NCBI GenBank assembly: GCA_030015575.1
Contig: JASDDO010000004.1
Coordinates: 321,540,654-321,604,653, forward strand
Reading direction: 5' to 3'
Origin: Agapanthus africanus
Lineage: Eukaryota; Streptophyta; Magnoliopsida; Asparagales; Amaryllidaceae
Length of the DNA: 64,000 bases
Below, one piece after another: positions 11,698 to 23,884 of this stretch (position 1 is the stretch's first letter; each line of letters starts with the position of its first letter). The position numbers and the translations under genes are program-made. Under the pieces are notes generated by a model. It saw only the letters and a program-made list of their open reading frames with translations. It did no database searches and was not told where the DNA came from.

Positions 11698-12309
11698 CTA
11701 CCAGGAACCCTGAAAGTCCAACATACAGGCTCTCAACATATCCTCGAGCGTCTGAATCGTACGCTCAGATTGTCCATCCGTCTGCGGGTGATAATCTGTG
11801 CTAAACTTGAGACAGGTACCCAAGCTCTCCTGTAAGATCCTCCAAAAGTGCGACACGAATCTGGTGTCCCGATCTGACACAATGCTGACTGGAACACCGT
11901 GAAGTCGCACTATCTCCTGCATATATCTCTCTGCCAGTGACTCTGTCGACTGTCCCACTCGGAATGGTATGAAGTGTGCAGCTTTCGTGAGGCGATCGAC
12001 GATAACCCAAATCGCGTTATTGCCCCTTGGGCTCCGTGGTAAGGCCGTCACGAAGTCCATGGTAATGTGCTCTCACTTCCATTCTGGTATCGGAAGTGGT
12101 TGTAACAACCCTGCAGTCCTCTGATGCTCCTCCTTCACCTGCTGACAGACCAAGCATCTGGATACAAACCTCGCAATTTCCCGCTTCATCCCGTTCCACC
12201 AGAAATGCTGCTTTAGATCCCGATACATCTTCGTACCTCCCGGATGTACAGAATAAGCCGAACTATACGCCTCAGCCAGTACTTCTTCTCGAACATCTCC
12301 CTTGGGCAC
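11698..12309 (-). pseudogene. Element C integrase (zinc-binding and catalytic core)
   Basis: HHCC zinc-binding region: HPGGTKMYRDLKQHFWW and CLVCQQVKEEHQ. The core follows, with the first catalytic Asp in the [10 protein letters not shown] block, the second in [10 protein letters not shown] and the Glu in [15 protein letters not shown], giving the D,D,E layout of retroviral-type integrases. It would insert the cDNA into chromosomal DNA and leave the five-base TSD seen at the element's ends. Confidence 0.9.
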
Positions 12310-12522
12310 GCAGAGTCTGCTACCGAATCTCAGAGAACCGTCTTCATGTATGATTAAGTCCGTTCTCAGCCCGGTTCCACTTGTGCTCTGAACTTTTGCA
12401 ATCGAGGATCATCTGCTTATGCAGCCTTGATGCGATCCACAAGGGAAGACTGCACCTGTAGTTTCCAAAGTTGACTGAATGCGCTCGGTGTAACGACTTC
12501 AAGATCGAGTCTCTGAAAATCC

Positions 12523-12906
12523 TCAATAATGCTCCTCTGACTGGTCAACATCTGCTGGCTTGCGACTGAGCGCATCTGGTACAACATTCACCTTTCTCGG
12601 TTGATACTGAAGGTCCAAGTCATAATCTGCCATCAGCTCTAGCCATCGGCGCTGCCTCATGTTTAGCTCCTTCTGAGTGAAGACGTACTTCAGACTTTTA
12701 TGATCCGTGTACACCTCCACCTTCTCGCCCAATAGATAGTGCCTCCAAATCTTCAACGCAAAGACTACTGCAGCTAACTCCAAGTCATGCGTAGGATAGT
12801 TCTTCTCGTGATTTCTCAGCTGTCGAGAGGTGTAAGCAACCACTCGGCCGTGCTGCATCAGAACACAGCCTAAACCCATCCCTGAGGCATCATTGTTTAT
12901 CACCAA
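12523..12906 (-). pseudogene. Element C RNase H
   Basis: Typical gypsy RNase [70 protein letters not shown] and a PDALSRKP end. It degrades the RNA strand during reverse transcription. Confidence 0.9.
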
Positions 12907-12954
12907 ACCGCCGGAATCATCTGGTACTATAAGGATAGGCGTCGTGGTTAACTT

Positions 12955-13830
12955 CTACTTCAGTGTGTTAAAATCCTGAGTACACACCTCTGTCCATGCA
13001 AATGGTACATCCTTTCGTGTAAGCCTCGTCAAAGGTTCATCGATTCTCGAGAAGTCTTGGACAAACCTCCGATAATATCCTGCCAATCCCAGAAAGCTTT
13101 TGATCTCGGCCACTGACTTTGGCGTTGGCCAATCTCTGACAGATTCTATCTTTGCTGGGTCCACCGAGATGCCTTCGTCCGAAACAATATGTCCCAAAAA
13201 CTGAACCTTGTCGAGCCAGAATTCACACTTGCTTAGTTTCGCATACAGTTTCTCTTCCCGAAGAATTTGTAGAACCATGCGCAAATGCCCGACATGCTCC
13301 TCTCGGGTCTTCGAGTAGACAAGTATGTCGTCGATAAATACAACGACGAACGTGTCCAAGTACTTCGCAAACACCCTGTTCATCAAGTCCATGAATATCG
13401 CTGGAGCATTGGTAACACCGAACGGCATCACAAGGAACTCGTAATGTCCGTATCGGGTCTGGAAAGCCGTCTTGCATACATCCTCGACTGCTACTCTGAT
13501 TTGATGATATCCAGAACGGAGGTCCAACTTCGAGAATACCTTGGCCCCACTTAACTGATCGAATAAGTCGTCGATGCGGGATTGGGTACTTGTTCTTTAT
13601 TGTGACCTTGTTCAGCTCCCGATAATCTATACACATCCGCAGCGATCCATCCTTCTTCTTTACTAACAGAACTGGTGCACCCCACGGTGAAACACTCGGT
13701 CGGATAAATCTCTTCTCCAATAGTTCTTCAATTTGCTTCTTCAACTCTGCCAACTCAACCGGTGCCATCCTGTATGGGGCCTTGGATACTGGTGTCGTAC
13801 CTGGAGTCAAATCGATCGAGAACTCCAAGA
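12955..13830 (-). pseudogene. Element C reverse transcriptase
   Basis: RT blocks are visible in order: a fingers region ([40 protein letters not shown]), the palm [32 protein letters not shown] and the catalytic [10 protein letters not shown]. The thumb/connection [12 protein letters not shown] follows. The match to plant Tekay/Del RTs is strong. It lies between protease and RNase H as expected for Ty3/gypsy. Confidence 0.92.
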
Positions 13831-13989
13831 AGCGAGGAGGTGGTAGACCTGGTAGATCTTCAGGAAATATGTCCAGAAAGTCCTGACAATCTCTGGGGCT
13901 GGGCTCTCATCAATCTCCATAGCTGTCAGCTCCTTGGGCTTGGCTCTGTACTTGGCTGGCTCTAAAGATTCGCTTCCGCCCTCGAAAAT

Positions 13990-14590
13990 AAACTCCGGGT
14001 GATTGGGAATGCGGAAGATCACATTCCTCGCACGGCAATCAATAACTGCATGGAAGGTACTCATCCAATCCATCCCGAGAATTGCGTCATAACTGCCTGT
14101 CCCAATCAGAAGGAAATTCGTATAGAATTCCCTGCCACACACTACAACTGGACATGATCTACATTCTCGACTAGATATTATAATGCCATTACCCGTATGT
14201 ATCTCCCATCCCTTGGTTAGTGGTTCATGTGGTATGGAGTGTGTATCAATGAAATGCTCCGATATGAAGCAGTGCGTTGCCCCAGAATCAAATAGTACTC
14301 TAGCTGGCAAGGAATGTACGAGTAGAGTACCTGTAACAACGTCTCCTGACGCCTCTTCCTGCTCGGCTGTCAAGGTGAAGGCCCGTCCCTTACCGCGACC
14401 TGTAAAGGGTTGCCTCTGCTCCTGTGGCCTCTGCAGCGGCGGTCTAGAACCTCCCTGTATCTCTACTCGCTCAGGGCAACCGCTAGTCCTGTGCTGACTG
14501 GATCCGCAAATCAAGCACTATCCCTTGGCGCGGCGACAGTCCTTCTGGGTATGCCCATCTCTACCGCAGTAGCCGCAAACTACGTTCCGT
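13990..14590 (-). pseudogene. Element C nucleocapsid knuckles and aspartic protease
   Basis: Two CCHC knuckles occur near 14580-14480 (CGYCGRDGHTQKDC, then CLICGSSQHRTSGC). The protease follows, with catalytic LFDSGATHCFIS near 14290 and a VVLGMDW-like flap block (DAILGMDWM). The protease would release gag and pol products. Element D carries a doubled version of the knuckle module. Confidence 0.88.
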
Positions 14591-14592
14591 CT

Positions 14593-15435
14593 CTAGGGGC
14601 GATGCTGTGGCACGAACGGACGCTTCATTTGTGCCGTTCCAGGCCTGTGAACCGGTATGGCTCCTCGAGAAGGTGCAGGGGTACGTGCTGGAACAACTGG
14701 GGGCTTCCTGAACTTGTTGATCAATTGCTCCTGAACTCTCTCCGCGTTGAGTACTTGTGCGAAAGTCTGCAACTCCAGTGATGCAATCAACTGCTGCAGC
14801 TCAAAATCAAGCCCCTGCAAGAAGCGTCTGGCCCTGGTGGCCTCTGAGGCGACCATGTATGGAGCAAAACGGCTCAGACGGTTGAACTCTGCCGCATATA
14901 CGTCCACTGGACGTCCATTCTGCTTCAATAGAATAAATCTTTCCTCCATCTCTGCCTTGGCGGTGGAAGGGAAATAATAGTCTAGGAAGCACTCCTTAAA
15001 TTTGCCCCATTCAATCGGCCCGTCCAGCCTGTTTTCTTCCACTGACCACCATGTACGGGCTTCATCTTCCAATTAGATCTTTATCACGTCCACCCTATCT
15101 TCATCTGGTACCCAGGCGGCTATTAGTAAGTTCTCCATGTTCACTAACCATTGCTCGGCCTCAAGGGGTTCAGCTAGTCCTGTGAAGGCAGCTGGATGCA
15201 GCCTCCGGAAGTCTGATACGGTACCAGCCCTAGCAGGGTAAGCTGGTGGAGTAGCACCCTCGGGGGCGGTAATGATTGCGGAGGGTCCTCCTGTAGCGGT
15301 AATCGCCCTGAGTCCCTCAGCGAGTAAGTCTGTCTTCCTCTCCTGAGCTTCTGTGAGAGAGGTCAGTGCACTAAGTATTCTTTCCGTACGGTCCTGAGAA
15401 CTGGAGTCCGAAGAGGGGTCGTTCGGGGACGTCAT
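14593..15435 (-). pseudogene. Element C gag (capsid region)
   Basis: It starts MTSPNDPSSDSSSQDRTERI. A retrotransposon gag fold is visible: HPAAFTGLAEPLEAEQWL, ARTWWSVEENRLDG, WGKFKECFLDYYFP, FILLKQNGRPVDVYAAEFN and LQGLDFELQQLI. It would form the particle shell. The start lies about 100 bases inside the primer site. Confidence 0.88.
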
Positions 15436-15544
15436 ATCCCTGGAAGATTCAAAAGGATAAGATCAGATTCAAGGATGAAAATCAGGAATAGTGAAACGAA
15501 AATAATGTAATACAGTATAGTTAATGTTATCCCTTGTTACAAAA

Positions 15545-15560
15545 CCTGGCTCTGATACCA
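15545..15560 (-). other. Primer-binding site of element C (tRNA-iMet type)
   Basis: Minus strand TGGTATCAGAGCCAGG, a few bases after the 5' LTR end GGGGCGTGACA. Complementary to the 3' end of initiator tRNA-Met. Confidence 0.92.
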
Positions 15561-17784
15561 ACAAAACCATGTCACGCCCCGCTTCCCAAAATACGGAAAA
15601 CGAGGGATGACTAGGCCAGCCATGCTCCTACGGTCAAGGAATAATCCCGCCGTAGTCACACTTCGGCTTCTAGCATTACATGGTAATCAGTAAGCAAAGC
15701 ACAATAGTAAAGGAACTACATCACTAAATTATTACATTAAAATCCATTGTTCACAACTTACAAATAAACCAGAAGTTCTACTAACCAAGTTCAAGTACAA
15801 GATCTCTTTATGGAAAGCAGAAAGAAAGAAAAGTACTCCAGACTAGATCTCCGTAAGCTCGAAAGGTAAATCCGTCTCCTGCGATGGTCTTTCACGAAAT
15901 CTGAGCATGCATACTCAGGTCGTCAGAGCGACGTAATAGAAATTTATATAATAATGATATGAAACAGGTAATTATGGTGATAACAGTGAAAGTACAATGC
16001 ATGTAATCGCTATGTCACTATATGATGCAAAGTATGATCTGTGTCCCTATCAGTCTCAAGGTCATGTTTGAAATCGTATAGTGGAAAGGAGGATCATGTT
16101 TAACAGGAGTCTCGTACATACCCGAGACAACGGCCCACATGTCCGGGACATAACCCTGTCAGCCGGATCGCTAGATCCTACCTAATATATATATCACTGC
16201 TCGAATGATCATCCTCTAAAACACGGTCCAGCTAAATACGATTCTCTTTCCACTTCGATTTCCCCTTTTTCCCCAGGTTTACACTATTTATGATTTTGAT
16301 TTTGATTTAGTCGTGTACAAGTATACCAATGGCACGGTTTTATCACTGTTCACTGTATTAATCACTGTCACGAATCATTCACTTTCCATTGGTGTACTCG
16401 ACACTCCTAAACCAATATCATTCACGCACAATAATGCAATGTCTACTGAACACTAACACACACTAACACTGTGTATATGGCAATTGGGTAGGATATGTGT
16501 ATGTATGCCATTAATAAGTCATGTATGTTATGAACCAATGTTCACGTCATCAATTTACAAAAATTGCATTAATTCATATGTTTAGAATTCGACAAAATGA
16601 TGCAAATACGATAATAAGCACACTCTGTCAGAAGTTCATCAAAATTGGTTTCAGTTCAATCGGGTTTCCGGTATTCAAGTTACAGCCGTTTCATTTTAGG
16701 TGCTCGCGGCAGGAAATTCAGTTTCTGAACTGAACGTCCGTTTCGCGACATGAATTCACCCAGTTGGGATCGGAATTTAGCGACGCTACAGTTGAATAAA
16801 ATCTAGGGTTTCCAGTAGGGTGTTCAACGCAATAGACGGATTCTCAATCACATCTTTACGTCAAAAGTTATTCACTGTTCAACACTAGTATGTCAATTCT
16901 GATTCTGCTTTGGACTGTTATACGCCCTGTACTTTTAAATTACAGATTTAGTAGCAAACGACGCTAAAACGGAATGAAACCACTTGTGTTATTTATATAA
17001 CAGATTCACCTTTAATAAACTGTAGAGTTCCGCAACATACGAGTTCAGGAAACAAGGTGGTACGCATTACGGGACAGTAAACAATAACCAGAGTCGCTCT
17101 GGACTGCAGTCCAGAGCCGCACTCCGACCCAAATATCGTCACAATTCCTATACAAAAACCATTAGAAACTTGCACAGGGTTACAGTTCGTCGAGTCGGTT
17201 TCGATTTGAGCCCTCGAACGCATCATTCCCATATGTATACAATTTATGGTGATTTTTACAATTTTCAGATACGGGAATTCCCAGTTTTCACGGGTGTATT
17301 TGGGGGTGTTCGTTTTAGTCATTAACAATCATATTTTCCCGTGAAATTTATACACAGTATTCATTATCGCACGGGCCCGCATTGGAAATCCAATTCCGTC
17401 AAATTAGAAGAATATTTTCATTGGGATCATACATCGAATAGGTATGTCATATAATTTATCGGAAATTGCAAATTTGTAATTTATACGATTTGAGTTTGTA
17501 ACACGAATAAATTAGCATGTAGCAAGTAAAGTACTTGTCTGGAAACGCTTTGGTCGATGCCCGACAACGGCAATGTCACGAGCGCACGACGAACGGCGTG
17601 GTTCGGTTTGCACAACCTTGGCTCGCGTTTCGGGTTTGCCGTCGGAGTTGTCCGGAGATGTCTCGCGGTCACTGGAAGCGAAGGGGGTGCTCAGTGGATC
17701 TCAGGGAGTGCGCTGGGGTCGACGACGGTCGGCGGCGGCTCTCCGGCGATGGCAACAGAGGGGGTGCGTGGATGTGTTGTGGGT

Positions 17785-17834
<50 letters not shown>

Positions 17835-17988
17835 CGGGTGTGGACTTTTGGAGTGATGATGACGATGCTGAGGATGGAGAAGGTCGATGAGGTGTTTTTG
17901 GTCAGTGGGGGCTCGCCGGCGTCAAGCGTAGGTGGTGGTCGAATGGGTGCAGGGGAGCTCGGGTGTGCAGGGGGTTGGGTGTGCAGGG

Positions 17989-20087
17989 TGTAAGTCCACG
18001 TTACCTCTCCCGGTACTTACGGGCTTGCGGAAATGATGAAAAACAATTTTTCTAGAGGTGGTAACATGGACTCAAAATACGGATCTTTGTTAAACAACTA
18101 TCTGACAATCCTAACAAGAGTTTAACCTACTCGGTTAGGTGGTTATACGTTAACTTGATCTCCTTCGTCTTCAAATCCTTGCGGTGGTCGGATCGGCCTC
18201 ACCTCGTCGTCTCCTTGCGCCGAAGATGGATCCACCTGAAAGCTTCTACCTTTGGCTTCTCTTCAAACTAGAAGAAACTAGAATACTTGGTTTGCTAAAC
18301 CTTGTAAACTAGGATGAGTAGAGGAGTGTGTTGGGATTTATCTCTATGGTTCTTTCTTCTCAACACATGAGACAAGTGAACCATAGACTAGAGAGAGAGC
18401 AAGAGGAAGAGGGAGAGCTCAAGCAAGAGAGAGAAAGCAAATAAGAGAATGAGTAAGTCTTTTCCCATCCAAGCTCTCATAATCCAAAATCATGATCACT
18501 CATAATAGTAATTGAGTATTATGTGATGGTTCAAGTCAAAATGGCCATATCATTTCATGCACTCATTTTGCAAAAAGAAACAAGCAAGCAAAAGTCTTTG
18601 CCATGAAATGATAGCCATTATAATGATGATGGTCAACCAGTCCAACCTAGTCAACCGGTCAACAAAGTCAACAAGTCAACAAAGTCAACCCCTCATCTCA
18701 ACCATGACACAATAATATTTAATTAATATTATCATTAATCATATTTCTTATTCTCATTAGGGTTTAGCAAAAGTCAATGGTCAACAGTCAACAACCCCAA
18801 TGAGAATCCTCTGCCTCTGTCTCTCTGTCAACTGTGCATACACACCCGCATCCGCGTTCCGAGGAACACGAATACAAACGAGATAAAACCAATCCCAAAA
18901 CGTACACTGGATCTGGCTTAAAACAAAGCCCGCTAGTGTTAACTGTCCGGACACTAAACGTGCACAAGTGCACGGATGTGACCGAACCCTGTCGCAAAAC
19001 CATGCGACCTCTACTCTTTTGCCTAAAGGTGAATAGCTTTCTGTGTGGGACTCTAAAGACTCGACACTACGATGGCAGTGGGTTTAACCACAGACCGCAA
19101 GCGGCACTAGCTGTGCGTAACAGTCCCCAGGTAGATGCCGACAAGAAGACGGACGGGGTGAAACCCATCTGAACTCCTACTGAGCCTGAATGTGACAATC
19201 TGCGTACAGTCCGGTCTGTTCGTCTGAGAATATCGCATGGCGGGCCTAGGGGGCGGTAATCGTCAGTCCCCTAATAGCGGTACAAGTCGTGTCGGAGTGT
19301 AGCCCAGAACACCCTGAGATAACACTGGAAACCTACCAGTATATCTCGCTTGTCCTGACCAGGGACTTTGTGTAATGGCTCTCCTAGACACAGCGCGATA
19401 TCAACCCCCAATACCGGAAGAGACGAATCCTGTCTAACCGTCACTGCCTCCAAGTGCTTCGGGACTGCACCCAACTACTACCTGTTTGCACGACTCCTTT
19501 GAGCCGTGGTAGGGTAGTAATCTAAGTACAGTGGGAACACACTCGAGGCGAAGTGACAGTGTCAAGTCAGCGGACTAAGCTGTACTCATGTCACCTGGGT
19601 ACTGATAACGGACTATAGGTATAGTACCAACCAACAGTTCCCCACGAGTCCTGTCCAGTGTACTCGTAACATAACGAGCACCCGCATACTATCTCAAGTA
19701 CGACGTACTGACGGCTATGGGACAGACCGTCTCCCACGCTGGGATGAGAAGCGCATACGCTAGTCTACTCTGGAGTATCGATGCCCTGTCTCGATAGTCC
19801 TATGACTAGGGACCTACATAAGGATGTGCTTGTAGATTACCCAGCCCCCACGAGTGTGACTGCCATCACAACGCTGGTAATCAAGCAAAGATCCTAAGGG
19901 CTCCACTAATGTGTATAGGTGATATACTAAAATAAACACATGTACACATTAAAGTAGAAACAAACCAAGTAGCATACTACTATTTTGAGCAAGATTGTCT
20001 ATACAACTGTGAATATCCCAAGCTTCCATTAAGTAATATACAAACTAGTATGATACAGTAATGGCCTCTAGGGCATATACACTAACA
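17989..20087 (-). repeat. 3' LTR of copia element G
   Basis: Minus strand TGTTAGTGTATATGCCC to GTGGACTTACA. Direct partner of 25927-28052. The start motif TATGCCCTAGAGGCC recurs in the solo LTRs at 37501 and 48126 and, more diverged, in the one ending at 61055. Confidence 0.93.
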
Positions 20088-20102
20088 ATCTCCCACTTGC
20101 AC
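20088..20102 (-). other. Polypurine tract of element G
   Basis: Minus strand AGTGCAAGTGGGAGAT abuts the LTR start TGTTAG. This is the textbook plant copia arrangement. Confidence 0.9.
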
Positions 20103-20533
20103 TAAGGCCATGGACTGGCGTATTGAAGACCTATCATCTCGATCAGCCGCTCGAACTGAGTTTGGGGTAAGGCCTTCGTGAGTGGATCAGCTGTGTTATC
20201 TTCTGTATTTACTCTCTTCACCTTGATCTCCCGCCGATCTACGATCTCCCTGATCAGGTGGTACCGCTTCAAAATGTGCCTGGACTTCTGATGGGACCTG
20301 GGTTCCTTCGCTAAAGCTATAGCGCCGTTGTTGTCACAATACAGCGGTATTGGATCAACACTGGTAGGAACCACCTGAAGCTCCGTGAGGAACTTCTTCA
20401 TCCAGACAGCTTCCTTTGCGGCATCGCAAGCAGCTATGTACTCCGCTTCCATAGTTGAGTCAGCGACGGTTTCCTGCTTGGAGCTCTTCCAGCAAACCGC
20501 CCCTCCATTGAGGGTAAAGATATAACCCGACAT
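20102..20533 (-). pseudogene. Element G RNase H
   Basis: Copia RNase H at the end of pol: CWKSSKQETVADSTMEAEY, AACDAAKEAVWMKKFL, LYCDNNGAIALAKEP, HILKRYHLIREIV and ADPLTKALPQ. The coding region ends within a few bases of the polypurine tract, normal for copia. Confidence 0.92.
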
Positions 20534-20599
20534 GGACTTGGAGTCATCCTTGTCACTCTGGAAGCTGAAGTCAGCAAAGGCCTCGATCTGGAGGTCTTT

Positions 20600-21450
20600 T
20601 CAGCCATACACCAAGAACATCTCCTTAGTCCTTCTCAGGTACTTGAGAATGTTCTTTACTACTATCCAGTGTTTCTCCCCTGGGTTCGACTGAAACCTGC
20701 TTACAACGCTTAATGCATATGCTACATCTGGTCTGGTACACAACATCGCATACATAATTGAGCCTACCGCAGATGCGTAGGGTATTGATGACATGCGAGC
20801 CCTTTCCAAATCAGTCTTGGGAGACATCTCTTTGGAGAGGGTGATTCCTTGATAAGCCGGTGGATTACCGCGCTTGGAATCTTCCATACTGAATCGTTTC
20901 AGTATGGTGTCGATGTACCTTGACTGTGAAAGTCCCAACATCCTTTTAGATCTATCACGATAGATCTGGATCCCCAGAATGTAGTTGGCATCGCCCAGGT
21001 CCTTCATGGAGAACCTCTGTGACAAGAATCCTTTGACTGACTGTAGTATAGGAATATCATTTCCTATTAGGAGAATGTTATCGACGTACAAGTCGAGGAA
21101 TACCACATTTCTCCCTACAATCATACTGTAAATGCATGGTTCATCTGGGTTTTTGAAAAAGTCAAATTCTTTGACAGTATCATCAAAGCAGATGTTCCAA
21201 CTCCGCGATGCCTGCTTGAGTCCATAGATGGACTTGAGCAACTTGCACACTTTACCGCTGCTCCCACTCTGAATGAATCCCTCTGGTTGATCCATATAGA
21301 CGCACTCTTCCAAATTTCCATTTAGGAAAGCCGTCTTTACGTCCATCTGCCAGATTTCATAATCGTGGAAGGCAGCAATGGCAAGAAGGATCCGAATGGA
21401 TTTGTGCATAGCTACCGGAGAAAAGGTCTCGTCATAGTCCAAACCAGATC
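20600..21450 (-). pseudogene. Element G reverse transcriptase
   Basis: Copia RT blocks: YDETFSPVAMHKSIRILLAI, IWQMDVKTAFLNGNLEE, VYMDQPEGF, KLLKSIYGLKQASR, DPCIY-type palm and an LYVD-type catalytic block, then KDLGDANYILGIQIYRDR and PDVAYALSVVSRFQSNPG. It copies element RNA into cDNA in the particle. Part of a broken gag-pol region. Confidence 0.92.
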
Positions 21451-21946
21451 TTTGATGAAAACCCTTTGCAACAAGCCTAGCTTTATAGGTTTCAACCTGC
21501 CCATCTGTACCAATCTTCTTTCTGAAGATCTATTTGCAGCCTACGGGTTTTACCCCTTCTGGAGCAAAGTCCAAAGTCCAAACTTTGTTGGTGTACATGG
21601 ACTCCATCTCGGTCCGCATTGCATCCATCCATTTTACCGAGTCACCGCTCTGAATGGCTTGCTGGAAGCTAGTAGGCTCATCATAATCAACTGTGCAATC
21701 CTTTCTATCCCCATCTATGAGAAAACCGAAGTATCTCTCGGGCGGATGAGACTGCCTACTACTCCTGCGGAGCGGCGCATGAATGTCCTGTTCCCCTGAA
21801 CCATCTGGTTCTACTAAGGTTTCAGTAATAGCTTATGGTTCTGGAATTTCTTCCAGTTCTATTGCGATCCTACTTATCTGATTTTCTAAAAACTCAGTTT
21901 CCAAGAAGCGGGCATGACGAGAAACAAAGACTTTTTGCTCCTCTGC

Positions 21947-22760
21947 TTAATAGAAAAGATACCCCTTGGAGTTCTTTGGGTATCCCACAAACTTGCACTG
22001 TACTGAGCGTGCCTCGAGCTTGTTTGCATGCTGCTTTTTGACAAAAGCTGGACATCCCCATGTCTTAAAAGGTTTAAGACAGGGTTTCTTCCCACTCCAC
22101 ATCTGATATGGTGTGGTAGGCATTGTCTTAGTAGGAACTTGGTTCAAGAGATATGCAGTTGTTTCTAGTGCATAACCCCAGAAAGATCGCGGTAACTCAG
22201 CCTTACTCATCATGGAACGAACCATATCCAATAGGGTTCGATTCCGCCTTTCAGATACACTGTTGTGTTGTGGTGTGTATGGAGGAGTACGCTGAGAGAG
22301 AATTCCATTCTCTTTTAAGTAGTCCAGAAACTCGGCACTCAAGTATTCACCACCTCGATCAGATCTCAGTGTCTTTATACTTTTGCCTGTTTGTTTTTCA
22401 ACTTCATTCTTGTATTCCCGAAATTTCTCAAAGGCCTCGGATTGGTGCTTCATTAAGAAGACATGTCCATACCTAGAGAAATCATCTGTGAAAGTAATGA
22501 AATATGAATAACCACTTCGCGCATGTGTAGACATTGGACCATACACATCACTGTGTATGAGTCCTAAGAGCTCGCTCGCTCTTACTCCATGTCCAGTGAA
22601 CGGAGTCTTTGTCATCTTTCCCATGAGACAAAATTCATAAGTGGCATAAGACTGATACTCGAACGGATTCAAGTATCCCTCTTTATGTAACTTTGTTAAC
22701 CGTGTTTTATTAATGTGACCCAGTCTACAATGCCATAAGAAAGCCTGATTTAATTCCGGA
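21947..22760 (-). pseudogene. Element G integrase
   Basis: Zinc-binding start HCRLGHINKTRL, then a catalytic core with HSDVYGPM, TDDFSRYGHVF, LRSDRGGEY and the Glu block SERRNRTLLDMVRSMM (D,D,E spacing about as in the family). The C-terminal part holds CPAFVKK and KCKFVGYP-like sequence. It lies before RT, the copia hallmark. Confidence 0.92.
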
Positions 22761-23059
22761 GACTTTCTTTTAAGTGTGTTCTGGACACTGAAAATCTGAG
22801 CTTGATTCAATACGTATATCCCGTTATTTAATGTACCTGACCCAATCAGAACTTGATTTAGGTGGATGTGTACTATATCGCTTACAAAAGTAAATTCATA
22901 TCCTTCCATAGAAAGTAAGGATACAGATATGATATTACAAATCGCACCTGGTACATACAAAAAGTTACGCAAAATCAATATCTGCCCAGTTGTCAGTCCA
23001 AGATGATATTCCCCTACGGATTCAGCATCCATGCTCATTCCGTTAGTAACCCTGAGAGT

Positions 23060-23884
23060 CATATCACCTTTCCTGATAACCCTACGGTTTCTCAGAGCCT
23101 GTAATGAATTACATATGTGAGATCCTGATCCGGTATCCAATACCCAGGAAGTAGGGTTAACTGACATACAGTTCTCTATTACAAACACACCCGAAGCCGA
23201 AGCCACAACATGCTTCGAATTCTGGCTACTGGCTTTGCTAGCCCTGCAATCCTTCTGCCAATGTTCATTCCCGTTACAATAGGAACGTCCCTCTTTTACT
23301 ACATCCAGTCCCGAAACTTTTTCCCTTGCTTTTCCTTCTTCTTCCCTAGTTTCCTTCAGGGTATAAGCAGAGGGCAGGGACTGTAGAATCAAGTCAGTAT
23401 TTGACCCATTCTCCAACGTGGTCTTCAGGCCCGTGAGCTCAAAATAGCTGGTCTCTGTAAGGACGTTGCCCCCTACAGATGACCCGACAACCAAGCTCGC
23501 TTGAAGCAATTCGTTCGAGGTCTCATATCTTGCGATACGAGATTCCTCTCCATATAAATCTTTGTTATGGAGGAAGATAGAAACTAAGTCCATCTTCTCG
23601 TGCTGCCTCTGGTTTGCAACATCAACTGAGGCTAACACGAGGCACTTGACTTTCACACAGTCTTTTTTCGATGTCTTACGGATGTCAATATCCGCGACAG
23701 GGGAAACTGGTCCTGAGACGGCAGGGGTTTGATTAGTTAAGAGGTGTCCCAGCTTGTCATGGGCAATGGACATCTGGACAGACCTTTGCCAATCATAACA
23801 GTCGGGTTCAGTCATTTTATTATCTAGATGTAACTTATGTGTGGTCACTGGGTCGCTGCAATTAAGAGAGAGAGAAGAAAACAC
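23060..23884 (-). pseudogene. Element G gag, nucleocapsid and protease
   Basis: The N-terminal gag part begins around 23884 with DNKMTEPDCYDWQRSVQ and the VVGSSVGGNVLTETS stretch. A knuckle-like CNGNEHWQKDC occurs near residue 203, and the aspartic protease site WVLDTGSGSHICN near residue 250. The order gag, NC, PR and then IN fits Angela/Tork copia. Similarity to the family is clearer after the protease than before it. Confidence 0.85.

Noticed and set aside
18788-19474. Conserved ORFs shared by 18788-19474 and 26732-27439
   Set aside because: Conservation is at DNA level because these are the two LTRs of copia element G.
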